DNA from: a virus
IMG/VR virus record: IMGVR_UViG_3300008267_001532
Location: 1-25,797 of that record
Direction: 5' to 3' (one strand)
Length of the DNA: 25,797 bases
Part shown: positions 5,906-13,160 of the stretch, piece after piece
Numbering within the stretch: the first letter of the stretch is position 1
Layout of the letters: the number at the start of each line of letters is the position of its first letter
Made by a program: the position numbers and the translations under genes
The notes under the pieces: generated by a model
What the model was told of the DNA's origin: nothing
The model's input: only the letters and a program-made list of their open reading frames with translations
The model's database searches: none

Positions 5906-6151
5906 TCACTTGGCTGGTTTGGCTTCTGGCTTAGCAGGTGCAGCCGATGTAGCTTCTGCTTTGGCAGGGCTTTTAGTAGCGTCTTTCTTAGCCTTTGCTT
6001 CTGCGTCTTTGTCAGCTTTCTTCTTAGCTAACTTCATTTCTTCTTTTGGTGCTTCTGCTTTAGCAGGTGTTGCTGGCTTAGCGGCAGGAGCCTGAGCCAT
6101 TGCTGTTGCTACTGACAATGTAGCGATTAGGGCGATTGCTAATGTTTTCAT
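5906..6151 (-). CDS. Exported Ala/Lys/Pro-rich protein, 81 aa
   Basis: A signal peptide (MKTLAIALIATLSVATAMAQ, cleavage probably after AMA or MAQ) is followed by a low-complexity chain of Ala, Lys, Pro and Glu with a charged middle part (EEMKLAKKKADKDAEAKAKK). The style resembles small exported histone-H1-like or cell-envelope proteins of beta-proteobacteria, so it may come from the host. It has its own promoter candidate (6208-6236) and a hairpin in the leader. Probable location: periplasm. Function unknown. Confidence 0.75.
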   Translation of the reverse strand: MKTLAIALIATLSVATAMAQAPAAKPATPAKAEAPKEEMKLAKKKADKDAEAKAKKDATKSPAKAEATSAAPAKPEAKPAK

Positions 6152-6172
6152 TTTAAGTTTCCTTTAGGTTAA

Positions 6173-6191
6173 ACACAATATTGTATTGTGT
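6173..6191 (-). promoter_or_regulatory. Hairpin in the leader of the exported Ala/Lys/Pro-rich gene
   Basis: Perfect 8-bp inverted repeat ACACAATA/TATTGTGT with a 3-base loop, between the promoter and the ribosome-binding site. It could stabilise the message or bind a regulator. Confidence 0.5.
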
Positions 6192-6207
6192 ATATATATA
6201 ACGCGGT

Positions 6208-6236
6208 AGTATAGTGTTTCGTTGACACTATGTTAA
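6208..6236 (-). promoter_or_regulatory. Promoter candidate with an inverted repeat across the spacer
   Basis: TTAACA (6236..6231), 17-base spacer, TATACT (6213..6208). A perfect 7-bp inverted repeat ATAGTGT/ACACTAT (6211-6231) covers the spacer and part of the -10 box, a position where an operator would act. It drives 5906-6151. Confidence 0.6.
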
Positions 6237-6400
6237 CCACCACGTCCACTTCTTCTTACCATCGTTGCACCACCTGAACCTCTAGTTGGCTTAGGTCCTT
6301 GTGATTTAGGAGCTTTACCTAAACCGGGATGTTTACTATCTTTCTTAGCGGCATTAGCTAAATTGATAAACGGGTTTTTACTTTTCTTTTCTTCTGTCAT
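6233..6400 (-). CDS. Small basic Gly-rich phage protein, 55 aa
   Basis: The product begins MTEEKKSKNPFINLANAAKK and ends RRSGRGG, with Pro/Gly/Lys-rich sequence between. It resembles short disordered basic proteins (MTEEKK.KNPF type) found in many large phages. The ATG overlaps the stop of the upstream gene as ATGA and the stop is followed by the next promoter. The C-terminal RRSGRGG suggests nucleic-acid binding, an inference from composition. Confidence 0.7.
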   Translation of the reverse strand: MTEEKKSKNPFINLANAAKKDSKHPGLGKAPKSQGPKPTRGSGGATMVRRSGRGG

Positions 6401-6792
6401 GTTCTTTCTTTCAATGATTTTAAGTAATCCATGATATTTCCATATAAACTAATCATAATAGCAATTCTACTATCATACAATCTTATATATGGCTCACTCT
6501 TTTTTCCTTCAATTTTATTTACACCGAGATAATAAGGACATTTTATTTTCTTACTAAGTTCAAGTATATTAAAATACATACTTTGTTCTTTGTCCATTGT
6601 TAGCTTATACTCATAGAATTCTAAATCAGCATAACGGAAGCACATATCACCCATGTCGGTTAGGCGAAGACCGCGGTCACTACGCACGGTCATCCACCAT
6701 TTTTTCATTGCTTCTTCTTGTGACCAGTTTTTGTCTTTTAACTGGTTAAGTACAGTTTCTGTGATAAGTTCTTTATAACTTGGCTTAGTCAT
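6397..6792 (-). CDS. Conserved phage protein, 131 aa
   Basis: The product contains MKKWWMTVRSDRGLRLTDMG (residues 29-48), YADLEFYEYKL and a C-terminal IRLYDSRIAIMISLYGNIMD. I recall this combination from T4-like phages of cyanobacteria and other marine bacteria, always as hypothetical. It overlaps both neighbours by a few bases and is part of the long operon running down from 9459. It has no signal peptide or membrane segment. Function unknown. Confidence 0.8.
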   Translation of the reverse strand: MTKPSYKELITETVLNQLKDKNWSQEEAMKKWWMTVRSDRGLRLTDMGDMCFRYADLEFYEYKLTMDKEQSMYFNILELSKKIKCPYYLGVNKIEGKKSEPYIRLYDSRIAIMISLYGNIMDYLKSLKERT

Positions 6793-7078
6793 CTGGGTAC
6801 ACTTTGGTACCGTTATTCATAAACACTACAGAAAATTTGTCTGTTTTAAATTGTTTGTTAAGTTTACGGCACAAATTACGTGCATGACCTGGATTACTAA
6901 AACTTGTCTTTTTATACTTAGGTACAGCTTCACTATCCAGGTAGTGCTGACTTTTTAGATTGATAGGTTGTTCGTCATAAAATACAGCCCAAATTCCTGA
7001 TGCTTCTACAATTTGATCGGATTTGTATGTTTCTTTATCAACATGCTCTAATAATACTTTTGGTTGTGTTCTACTCAT
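6785..7078 (-). CDS. Conserved phage protein, 97 aa
   Basis: The product contains SGIWAVFYDEQPINLKSQ and PKYKKTSFSNPGHARNLCRK (residues 53-72), followed by a helical KLNKQFKTDKFSVVFM. The KYKKTSFSNPGHA segment is familiar from other large-phage genomes. A short alpha/beta domain is likely. It overlaps the downstream gene by 8 bases and the upstream gene by one base (TAATG). Function unknown. Confidence 0.75.
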   Translation of the reverse strand: MSRTQPKVLLEHVDKETYKSDQIVEASGIWAVFYDEQPINLKSQHYLDSEAVPKYKKTSFSNPGHARNLCRKLNKQFKTDKFSVVFMNNGTKVYPDD

Positions 7079-7278
7079 TAAAAACTACCACCTCTCATCA
7101 CAACTTCAATAGTTTCATTATTTTGTACTGAAGTTGTAGCGTTTTCTTTTTGATCTAATAACAATTTTGTAATCTCATCACGTAATGCACGTGCATCAGA
7201 TATAGGTAAAACTACATCTTTACCTTGCCTGCTGTCAATACCTGCTATTTTATCAATAAAACGCTTAATTTGAATCAT
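7078..7278 (-). CDS. Conserved small phage protein, 66 aa
   Basis: The product begins MIQIKRFIDKIAGIDSRQGK and continues with ISDARALRDEITKLLLDQKE, a helical pair. The tail ends VVMRGGSF. The first helix pattern (FIDKIAxIDSRQ…DARxLRDEITKLL) recurs in large phages. The ATG overlaps the upstream stop by 4 bases. No activity can be assigned; a small helical partner protein is likely. Confidence 0.7.
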   Translation of the reverse strand: MIQIKRFIDKIAGIDSRQGKDVVLPISDARALRDEITKLLLDQKENATTSVQNNETIEVVMRGGSF

Positions 7279-7730
7279 ATACTATTTATGCTACTTTTTG
7301 CTTCTGATTCAGTTTTAAACGGACCGATGTAAGGATAACGCTGTACAAATATATATTTTGGGCAAAAAACTGTTTCATACTCAATATCTTGTTTAAGTGC
7401 AAACCAACCTGCAACATGATAACATTTGCTTTTAGGTGTTTCAGTAAATAAATGTAGTTTACGTTTTACATCTAATACACTGTTATATACCCTGTTTGAC
7501 GTAGTGGGGAATACTGAAAAAGGTAGTTCAGGATTAACTACTTTCTTTACGTTCTCAAATTCAATACTAGCAGTCTTTTCAATAGCTTTAGTAGTTGTAA
7601 AGTGTTGTGAATTCTTCCCTAGCTTCAACTCATAGCCACTCCCTTCAGCAATAACATTACCTACTTTTTTCTCACCATCAGTGACTACCCAGTATTGATT
7701 TTTAATAATAGGTTTAGCTTTTAAGTTCAT
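7275..7730 (-). CDS. Conserved phage protein, 151 aa
   Basis: A beta-rich protein: QYWVVTDGEKKVGNV near the N-terminus, a central NRVYNSVLDVKRKLHLFTET, then KCYHVAGWFAL and KYIFVQRYPYIGPFKTES at the C-terminus. I recall this layout (KSKC…AGW…CPK…QRYPYxGPFKTE) from many T4-like marine phages without a function. Two cysteines (KCYH, FCPK) and a histidine could bind a metal, but this is speculative. It overlaps both neighbours by 4 bases. Confidence 0.8.
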   Translation of the reverse strand: MNLKAKPIIKNQYWVVTDGEKKVGNVIAEGSGYELKLGKNSQHFTTTKAIEKTASIEFENVKKVVNPELPFSVFPTTSNRVYNSVLDVKRKLHLFTETPKSKCYHVAGWFALKQDIEYETVFCPKYIFVQRYPYIGPFKTESEAKSSINSI

Positions 7731-7987
7731 TGTGTTCCTTTTAATGTAAACTTCTTCAAGTAGTTCTTAGCTACTGAAATGTCACTCATTTTATCACGTT
7801 CTATAATTTCCATCAATAGTATTGTGCTAAGTTGTAGTGCCATTTCTAATTCTTTTGTGGTTAAACCATTTAACCATTCCTGATATTCTTCCGTAGTTTT
7901 TTTACTCCACATGGTATCAAGCATTCGGATATGCTCTCGGCTGTAACCATCAACATTAAACTTAATTTCTTTTTCATCATCATTCAT
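7727..7987 (-). CDS. Conserved phage protein, 86 aa
   Basis: A small acidic helical protein with REHIRMLDTMWSKKTTEEYQ and a leucine-rich helix ELEMALQLSTILLMEIIERD. It has no membrane character despite the hydrophobic face. The gene overlaps the downstream gene by 4 bases and follows the upstream gene after one base. I do not recognise a defined family; dimerisation through the leucine-rich helix is possible. Confidence 0.7.
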   Translation of the reverse strand: MNDDEKEIKFNVDGYSREHIRMLDTMWSKKTTEEYQEWLNGLTTKELEMALQLSTILLMEIIERDKMSDISVAKNYLKKFTLKGTQ

Positions 7988-7988
7988 G

Positions 7989-8216
7989 TTATTTTCCTAA
8001 TTTTTCCCAAGTATATTCTGATTCTTTCAGAAAGGCTATAGGATTGAGCCATCCATTATTAATACATGTGCTGATAATCATCCTATATTCTCTAGGGCAT
8101 TCTTTTGCAATTTCAAATCCGGCACGCGGAGCCATAGTTATCCCGTTAATAATCGTAAAATCAGGATCACTTTTGCGAATCGTTTTGATAGTTTTGTCAG
8201 GAAATGTAAATGTCAT
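7989..8216 (-). CDS. Conserved phage protein, 75 aa
   Basis: The product contains MAPRAGFEIAKECPREYRMI (residues 28-47) and NNGWLNPIAFLKE. The PRAGFEI…CPxEY+MII…GWLxP pattern is one I recall from other large phages. It overlaps the upstream gene by 4 bases. No function is known; the short length and single cysteine pair (ECPRE, STCINN) do not point to an enzyme. Confidence 0.7.
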   Translation of the reverse strand: MTFTFPDKTIKTIRKSDPDFTIINGITMAPRAGFEIAKECPREYRMIISTCINNGWLNPIAFLKESEYTWEKLGK

Positions 8217-8443
8217 TTTATACCTAAATGTTTATGTAAGTCTTTACGTGCTTCATCAGTAATTAAACCAACATTATCGTTAACCCATTTAACTGTTTCT
8301 TCTACTACAAGTTTAGTATAAACCTTAAACTCTTTATCATAGTCACTTGACCAATCAATCTTTCCTTTGCCTGGACCCCATGATTCATTTTTCCAAAATA
8401 CAAAGCCTGCTTGTTTGGCAAGTTTTTTAGTTTTCTTACTCAT
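8213..8443 (-). CDS. Small phage protein related to the EKFAxLI family, 76 aa
   Basis: The product begins MSKKTKKLAKQAGFVFWKNE and has WGPGKGKIDWSSDYDKEFK, then KVYTKLVVEE and a C-terminal LHKHLGIK. The layout (LAKQAG at the start, Y/F-x-KLVV-E in the middle, H-[FL]-G-[IV] at the end) parallels the small proteins at 2594, 21558 and 23201, so I read it as a diverged member. It sits directly after the 5' nuclease gene with a 4-base overlap. Function unknown. Confidence 0.7.
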   Translation of the reverse strand: MSKKTKKLAKQAGFVFWKNESWGPGKGKIDWSSDYDKEFKVYTKLVVEETVKWVNDNVGLITDEARKDLHKHLGIK

Positions 8444-9459
8444 GCAGTAACCTTAGTTGATAGTTGTAATACACCTTTATATGAGCTATTCAGCCATTTG
8501 GAATATGTCTCTGCTTGTTCTGAAATCTTAGTAAGTTCATATTTACCACAAAATTTCATAAAGTGCATTCCTACTTGTGCAGTAGTTTCAATACGTACAG
8601 ACTCTTTAATGCGGTCATCAAATAAAACCTTAAGGTCCTCGGGTTGTGACTTTAAGTCAATAAGCATTTTGTTTCGCTCATAACATTCACGTACTCGTTG
8701 TTCTTCACCGTTATGATCTAACCAGCGTTGCAACATAAAATTATTCCACTTGAAGCCTTGCAGATTACGGTCTTCAAATGCTTCACGAATACCCACACGA
8801 TTCTTACTACCTTTTTCGGGTGCTCGGGGATATGCGGTGAATACGTTGTCTCCTGCGTCTCCCCTAACTATTTTTTTAAATAATAAGTACTCAGGATCTT
8901 CGAGTAGTTTAGGCTCTTTAGTTTTCTTATCAACAATCAATCGATCCTTGTCGTCAAAGTATCCCTCGGGTTTGATAAGTTGATTTGTGACTCCATTGTA
9001 CTGGAACACTTTATCAGTAATAAGCTGAACATAATCGGAATCAGTGCTAATAATATAATGCGTGTCATTTGGGTGTAAGTGAATGAATCGGGCAATCATG
9101 TCATCTGCTTCAGCACGTTCATGCCTAAGTACCGATACATTTGTTTTCTCTTTGATAAACGTAGTGAATTTCTCATACGTATCCCAGAACATCTCGTTTT
9201 CTTCTTTTTCTTCTTCAGTAACTGATTGTGCATCAACAATACGATTCTTTTTGTAAGGACCATAAACGTCTTTGCGCCAGCTTCTGCCCTCTAAGCAGAA
9301 GACTACATGGTCAACACCGTACTTGCGTACGACTTGATTGACACTTGCAAGTGTTAGATGAAGTGCCATGCCCACCTTTTCCCATGCATCACTATTATAT
9401 GATGCAACGTGACGGGCACGAAAAAAAGTGTTTGCAGTATCTATGAGAGCATATTTCAT
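8440..9459 (-). CDS. rnh: 5'-3' exonuclease / T4 RNase H-like nuclease
   Basis: A FEN-1/T4 RNase H-type flap nuclease, which removes RNA primers and 5' flaps from lagging-strand fragments, working with the ligase. Two-metal acidic residues are visible: D7 in ALIDTAN, D118/D119 in AEADDM, D139 and D141 in ISTDSDY, D200 and D203 in RGDAGDN. The basic KKNR helical-arch region is at about 69-72, and the length of 339 aa suits T4-like members (T4 RNase H is about 305). It is the first gene of the long operon down to 6233 and has a consensus promoter at 9492-9520. The symbol rnh follows T4 usage. Confidence 0.88.
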   Translation of the reverse strand: MKYALIDTANTFFRARHVASYNSDAWEKVGMALHLTLASVNQVVRKYGVDHVVFCLEGRSWRKDVYGPYKKNRIVDAQSVTEEEKEENEMFWDTYEKFTTFIKEKTNVSVLRHERAEADDMIARFIHLHPNDTHYIISTDSDYVQLITDKVFQYNGVTNQLIKPEGYFDDKDRLIVDKKTKEPKLLEDPEYLLFKKIVRGDAGDNVFTAYPRAPEKGSKNRVGIREAFEDRNLQGFKWNNFMLQRWLDHNGEEQRVRECYERNKMLIDLKSQPEDLKVLFDDRIKESVRIETTAQVGMHFMKFCGKYELTKISEQAETYSKWLNSSYKGVLQLSTKVTA

Positions 9460-9491
9460 TTTTTGTATATAAAGTTGAGTGATATGTGTAG

Positions 9492-9520
9492 ATTATACAC
9501 ACATCACTAATTGTTGTCAA
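9492..9520 (-). promoter_or_regulatory. Sigma70-type promoter of the nuclease operon
   Basis: TTGACA (9520..9515), 17-base spacer, TATAAT (9497..9492): an exact consensus match located about 35 bases before the nuclease ATG. It probably drives 9459 down to 6233. Confidence 0.9.
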
Positions 9521-9521
9521 G

Positions 9522-9947
9522 TTAGATATCTTCCAAATACTTATCAGGGAAGTTGTTAATACCTTCCATTAAAGATTTGATGTTATACCTTGTAATGGGC
9601 AAGAACTGTTGTTTTAACCGTTTAATCTTCAGTGGGTGACTTCTGATACGGTCCTCTACAATATTCTTAACATATTCAAAGTTTACCTCTGTGTATTTTG
9701 GGTCAACATACTCACTTGGTTTATGACTTCCGTTAGGGTTTTCCAAAAAAGGAAATAGCTGACGAAAAAGGTAGCTTTCACAATTTCTTACGTGCTCCTC
9801 ATAACCTTCAACAGCAAAATAACAATGATGCATATATGCTTCGTTATTTCCTTTAGTGTAAGAAGTAATACGTGATTTAAGATTGTTAGATCGACCGGGT
9901 TTAACTTTGTTGTATATCTCAGCAATATATAATGCCATACTTATCAT
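9522..9947 (-). CDS. GIY-YIG-like nuclease (T5orf172/MUG113 type)
   Basis: The N-terminus MALYIAEIYNKVKPGRSNNL followed by KSRITSYTKG matches the GIY-YIG fold in its T5orf172/MUG113 form: YIA in place of YIG-type strands, KVKPGRS, and the conserved arginine R26. Downstream, CESYLFRQLF (E57) and NGSHKPSEYV (E79) correspond to the ExxLHxxF and GEWF motifs of the same group. Length 141 aa covers the nuclease domain plus a basic C-terminal helix (LKIKRLKQQF). It overlaps the DGQHT protein gene by 4 bases (ATGA), so the two are translated together. Possible roles are homing, host DNA degradation or attack on rival phages; none is shown by the sequence. Confidence 0.7.
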   Translation of the reverse strand: MISMALYIAEIYNKVKPGRSNNLKSRITSYTKGNNEAYMHHCYFAVEGYEEHVRNCESYLFRQLFPFLENPNGSHKPSEYVDPKYTEVNFEYVKNIVEDRIRSHPLKIKRLKQQFLPITRYNIKSLMEGINNFPDKYLEDI

Positions 9948-11143
9948 TTGAACAACTCCTTCTTAGCAGAAGTCAAATGATTAAACATCTGAGTCCTATT
10001 CTCGCAATAACGTGTTGTTAAACTAGCGGGAACATATTGATATGTGCCGCCGGCCTTGACATACAACTGCATGAGTAATACAAGTGATGCGTCTTTCGGG
10101 CAACCAGCCGGCTTATCACCGAATGCTTTAACGTAGTATTTAGGATACAATTGTTGTGTAAGATTTTTAAACTCTGCCCATCCTCCGGCTACTTCTTTTA
10201 CTAATGCATTCAAATCACGCATAAACTCTTTGAATTCAGGAGCATTGAAATCTGCACCTTCTTTAATAAGTTTCTTACGCAATTCCTGAAACGGAAGCAT
10301 TTCAATAGAATCTAGTGGTTCTTGGAACCAGTAAGTATTATGATTCTCACCAAAGAACTTGATATCATCAACATCTAACTTTTTAATCAAGTTAGTGTGA
10401 ACAACTGCTCCGGGCTTAAATCGATCCATGCTCTCCGGGTGTACTGGATACAAGTTGTACAACTCAAATGCAGATTGTTTTCTTTCGGCTAACACATATT
10501 TTTCTTGTGAACTGTTATCCAAACGACTTCCAAACACATGAATCTTATGTGTGTCAAACGGCATGATTGGCAGCTTATCTTCACCGTTAATACCCAAGAA
10601 GTGTTCACGTGCAAAACTGAAGTCAGCCGTTTCAACAACTTGACAATTAACTTTGACGTTCATCCAATCATTCTTGTCAACATCATCAAACAACCCTAGC
10701 ATTGCACGAATAGCAATAGCTAATACGGTGTGTTGACCATCTGTAATATAGTAAGTATTTGTGCCTGGCAAACGAATTACGTTAACGGTTGCAGGTCTTC
10801 GAGAATCCCATGTAGTGACAATTCTAAACAAATGATCCCAATCAATCTTTCGTTGAACTGCTAGTGCAGTAAAAAGATATAGAATCGGAATTTGCTCTAG
10901 TTTGGGCATTTGACTATATTTTTGAGGCTTGCCTTTGCACTCATTTTTGTAGTCATCAGTTTTTAAGAAATCTTTCAGTTGTTTGAAGAAATCACTTTTC
11001 TTAAAAGTATCTACCAGATTAGTAATACTGTTTTGCTCAATGTAACCGGGTTTCTGATCCAATTCATTATTTGGAAGATCCTTCTTAGTTACTGTTTTTG
11101 AGTTTGGTACCCATGCGAATTTAAAAGTTTTAGACTTTGACAT
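9944..11143 (-). CDS. ParB/DGQHR-like domain protein
   Basis: A 399-residue protein with VIRLPGTNTYYITDGQHTVL at residues 122-141. The Y-x-I-x-DGQH[RT]-x-x-A motif is typical of ParB/Srx-fold proteins and of DGQHR-domain proteins such as DndB; some of these bind or cut DNA or use nucleotides. Other segments are FAREHFLGINGEDKLPIMPF (about 175-194) and a C-terminal helical part. It is the first gene of a two-gene unit with the GIY-YIG-like nuclease and has its own promoter (11200-11227) and AGGAGAA ribosome-binding site. The assignment rests mainly on the DGQHT motif. Confidence 0.6.
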   Translation of the reverse strand: MSKSKTFKFAWVPNSKTVTKKDLPNNELDQKPGYIEQNSITNLVDTFKKSDFFKQLKDFLKTDDYKNECKGKPQKYSQMPKLEQIPILYLFTALAVQRKIDWDHLFRIVTTWDSRRPATVNVIRLPGTNTYYITDGQHTVLAIAIRAMLGLFDDVDKNDWMNVKVNCQVVETADFSFAREHFLGINGEDKLPIMPFDTHKIHVFGSRLDNSSQEKYVLAERKQSAFELYNLYPVHPESMDRFKPGAVVHTNLIKKLDVDDIKFFGENHNTYWFQEPLDSIEMLPFQELRKKLIKEGADFNAPEFKEFMRDLNALVKEVAGGWAEFKNLTQQLYPKYYVKAFGDKPAGCPKDASLVLLMQLYVKAGGTYQYVPASLTTRYCENRTQMFNHLTSAKKELFK

Positions 11144-11167
11144 TTTTTTCTCCTATAAGTTAATGTC

Positions 11168-11193
11168 TGTGCAGTAATCTTATTCTCTGCACA
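11168..11193 (-). promoter_or_regulatory. Hairpin in the leader of the DGQHT-protein gene
   Basis: Perfect 7-bp inverted repeat TGTGCAG/CTGCACA with a 12-base loop, between the promoter and the ribosome-binding site. A protein-binding site or message-stabilising stem is possible. Confidence 0.45.
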
Positions 11194-11199
11194 ATTTGT

Positions 11200-11227
11200 A
11201 TTATACACTACAAATTAGGAAACTCAA
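11200..11227 (-). promoter_or_regulatory. Sigma70-type promoter for the DGQHT/GIY-YIG pair
   Basis: TTGAGT (11227..11222), 16-base spacer, TATAAT (11205..11200) on the minus strand, about 57 bases before the ATG of 9944-11143. Confidence 0.75.
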
Positions 11228-11244
11228 CTGAAATGGGTAAAAAT

Positions 11245-11667
11245 TTAGCTCACTTCAGTACGTCCGTTACCCAAATCTCTTGTTTGAATTGGGCGAAGAT
11301 CCCGGTTGGTTGGATCAGCTTGATTTTGTTCATACATCTCTAGTGCAATATTTCTACAGACATGTTGAAACCAGCGTTCAACTATAACATTGTCTGTATC
11401 GGTATCTTTTTGTTTGTAGCCTGCACGAATAAGGTTAACAATAAACTTATCATTCCAATCTAGTTCAAATGCACCATTATGAATATCATTAGGATCTATT
11501 TCTAATCCTAGTATATTAACATAAGGTTCACCAGCAAGCGTAGCTTTTTCTTTAGCACTAATAGTTGGTTCTGGCTTTTTCTCTTTAGCAGGTTTTTTAA
11601 CTTTAGGTGTTTCTACTACTGCAGGAGCAACTTCCTTTTTACCAAACAATTTATCAAATATTCCCAT
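11245..11667 (-). CDS. Conserved phage protein, 140 aa
   Basis: The product begins MGIFDKLFGKKEVAP, an amphipathic start often seen in membrane-associated or scaffold-like small proteins, followed by a Lys/Pro/Glu-rich linker (residues 20-37). The folded part has SAKEKATLAGEPYVNILGLE, FELDWNDKFIVNLIRAGY and VERWFQHVCRNIALEMYEQ. I recall this arrangement (AGEPYV…FELDWNDKF…RWFQxVCRNIAxE) in many marine T4-like phages. It ends the group starting with UvdE. Function unknown. Confidence 0.8.
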   Translation of the reverse strand: MGIFDKLFGKKEVAPAVVETPKVKKPAKEKKPEPTISAKEKATLAGEPYVNILGLEIDPNDIHNGAFELDWNDKFIVNLIRAGYKQKDTDTDNVIVERWFQHVCRNIALEMYEQNQADPTNRDLRPIQTRDLGNGRTEVS

Positions 11668-11668
11668 A

Positions 11669-12142
11669 TTATTCCTCTTTTATTTCCATCCATGTATGAT
11701 CACCCATGTATTTAACTTGAGTAATATACTCATAGAATTCTGGTATACCGGTTGACCAATCATTAGGCCCAAGATGTACTAGCAATGTCTTTTCTTTTCT
11801 TTTTTCCCAAACTAACCAGTATGTATTACCCATTATAATTTGAAACTGATATTCTGCGGCATGTACTGCATCCGTTACTTTTAGTCTACGTTTAATATCT
11901 TGTGCTTGTTTTTCTAGTACTGCAACCAATTCCATGATACGGTCGTATTCTTGCTGGGCATACATCCTAGCATGATTAATCATTATATCTTTTTGTTTGG
12001 TTACAGGAATCATATCAAACTTAGGTCCTCCTGCCTCGGTAGGATACTCACTCACATTCCTATTAAAGAAGTGAATTATATTACCAGTGCTAGTGCTATC
12101 ATAGCTACTAACACCATTAGCAGAATTATTTTCTGTTGTCAT
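11669..12142 (-). CDS. DUF2452-like protein, 157 aa
   Basis: The start is the ATG at 12142..12140 (MTTENNSANG); the frame extends eight codons further upstream, but that part lies inside the UvdE gene. The C-terminal 100 residues have a long helix (QQEYDRIMELVAVLEKQAQD), then FQIIMGNTYWLVW, LVHLGPNDWST and a final VKYMGDHTWMEI. This matches my recollection of DUF2452 (the C1orf50-like family): paired helices, then GxxYxLY, P-x-x-W and D-x-[ST]-W. Function of the family is unknown. It overlaps UvdE by 17 bases. Confidence 0.65.
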   Translation of the reverse strand: MTTENNSANGVSSYDSTSTGNIIHFFNRNVSEYPTEAGGPKFDMIPVTKQKDIMINHARMYAQQEYDRIMELVAVLEKQAQDIKRRLKVTDAVHAAEYQFQIIMGNTYWLVWEKRKEKTLLVHLGPNDWSTGIPEFYEYITQVKYMGDHTWMEIKEE

Positions 12143-13151
12143 ATTCGTGTAGTTTAAAACTAGCAAGGTTTTTAGCTTTGCTCTCGCACATCATGTCAAA
12201 GTTCTCACGGAACGTTAATGCCCAATCATTAACTGCTTCGTTCCAATAGTAATCACTATGTGCCCGAAGCTTTTGTTTACTGTATCCCGACTCAATCAAC
12301 GCACCATGAGAGGGTAACTGTGATCCGGAATGGCCGACAAGTAAGTCTTCACGGCTAACGGAGTAATGTAAAGTAGGGCGAATACCGCGCCAACTATCAA
12401 TAACCATCTTAACCCTATCATCAGTTGGGGAAATATATTCTCCCTCACGAATCCAGTTATGGTGAATGTCCATGACCGTAGGTACGAGGTCAGATAATGA
12501 TAAGCAGTCTGTAAGTCCATGTGTGTATTCCTCATTCTCTAATGTAAGTGTGTTTCGTGCCTCGGGGCTAAGTCTATCATAAACATCTCTGATACCCTGA
12601 GGACCTTTTCTACCAGAGATATGTACATTGATTTTCATATCTTGAAACTTTTGACCATAGCCCATCCAACGAGCCATGTCACAATGATATTCAAATTCTT
12701 CTATACTCTTATTTACTACTTCTTCACGGTCACTCGCTAAAACAACAAATTGGTCAGGGTGAAATGACAAACGAACATCATTAGCTCTTGCTGTTTCACC
12801 AATAGGTGCAAACCATCGTGCTAAACTATTCTGTACATCAGTTGAATGCCAAAAGTCTTTGTACTCATCCATAGTGTAAAAACTAAGCATATCACTAGTA
12901 AGACGCAACATACGCAATTCAGGGTCTAATGTAGCTACTTTCTTAACCAATGCATGTGTATTAAGAATATTACTTTTAGCAACATCCATAATCTTTTCTT
13001 CTACTACATTGCGGCTATTACGCTTTGCCCATGCTTGTGTAGTACCGCCGGTATTGAGACCTTCAGCGGATACAATCTCTCCTTTTTTGTTTATTTCTGC
13101 CCATTTACAAGCAAAACCGATACGTTTGATGTTGGTGTCAAAAGAGTGCAT
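12126..13151 (-). CDS. uvdE: UV-damage endonuclease (UvdE/UVDE)
   Basis: A TIM-barrel metal-dependent endonuclease that nicks 5' of UV photoproducts and some other lesions, starting alternative excision repair. Metal and active-site candidates are in SFHPDQFVVLAS (H131), INVHISG (H177), LTLENEE (E205), MDIHHNW (H230/H231) and LHYS (H262). The start MHSFDTNIKRIGFACKW at 13151 is preferred over one 13 codons upstream, since the promoter -10 box (13181-13186) lies in that region. Length of 341 aa suits the family. A phage copy would repair sunlight damage in infecting DNA, which fits a surface-water host. Confidence 0.88.
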   Translation of the reverse strand: MHSFDTNIKRIGFACKWAEINKKGEIVSAEGLNTGGTTQAWAKRNSRNVVEEKIMDVAKSNILNTHALVKKVATLDPELRMLRLTSDMLSFYTMDEYKDFWHSTDVQNSLARWFAPIGETARANDVRLSFHPDQFVVLASDREEVVNKSIEEFEYHCDMARWMGYGQKFQDMKINVHISGRKGPQGIRDVYDRLSPEARNTLTLENEEYTHGLTDCLSLSDLVPTVMDIHHNWIREGEYISPTDDRVKMVIDSWRGIRPTLHYSVSREDLLVGHSGSQLPSHGALIESGYSKQKLRAHSDYYWNEAVNDWALTFRENFDMMCESKAKNLASFKLHEYDNRK

Positions 13152-13160
13152 AAGGGTCCA

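Noticed and set aside
5877-6095. Plus-strand Ala-rich frame
   Set aside because: Reverse complement of the low-complexity Ala/Lys coding region; repetitive Ala/Lys codons leave several frames open.
12296-12535. Minus-strand frame with a hydrophobic stretch inside uvdE
   Set aside because: Lies wholly within uvdE in another frame, where the conserved catalytic residues prove the reading frame.
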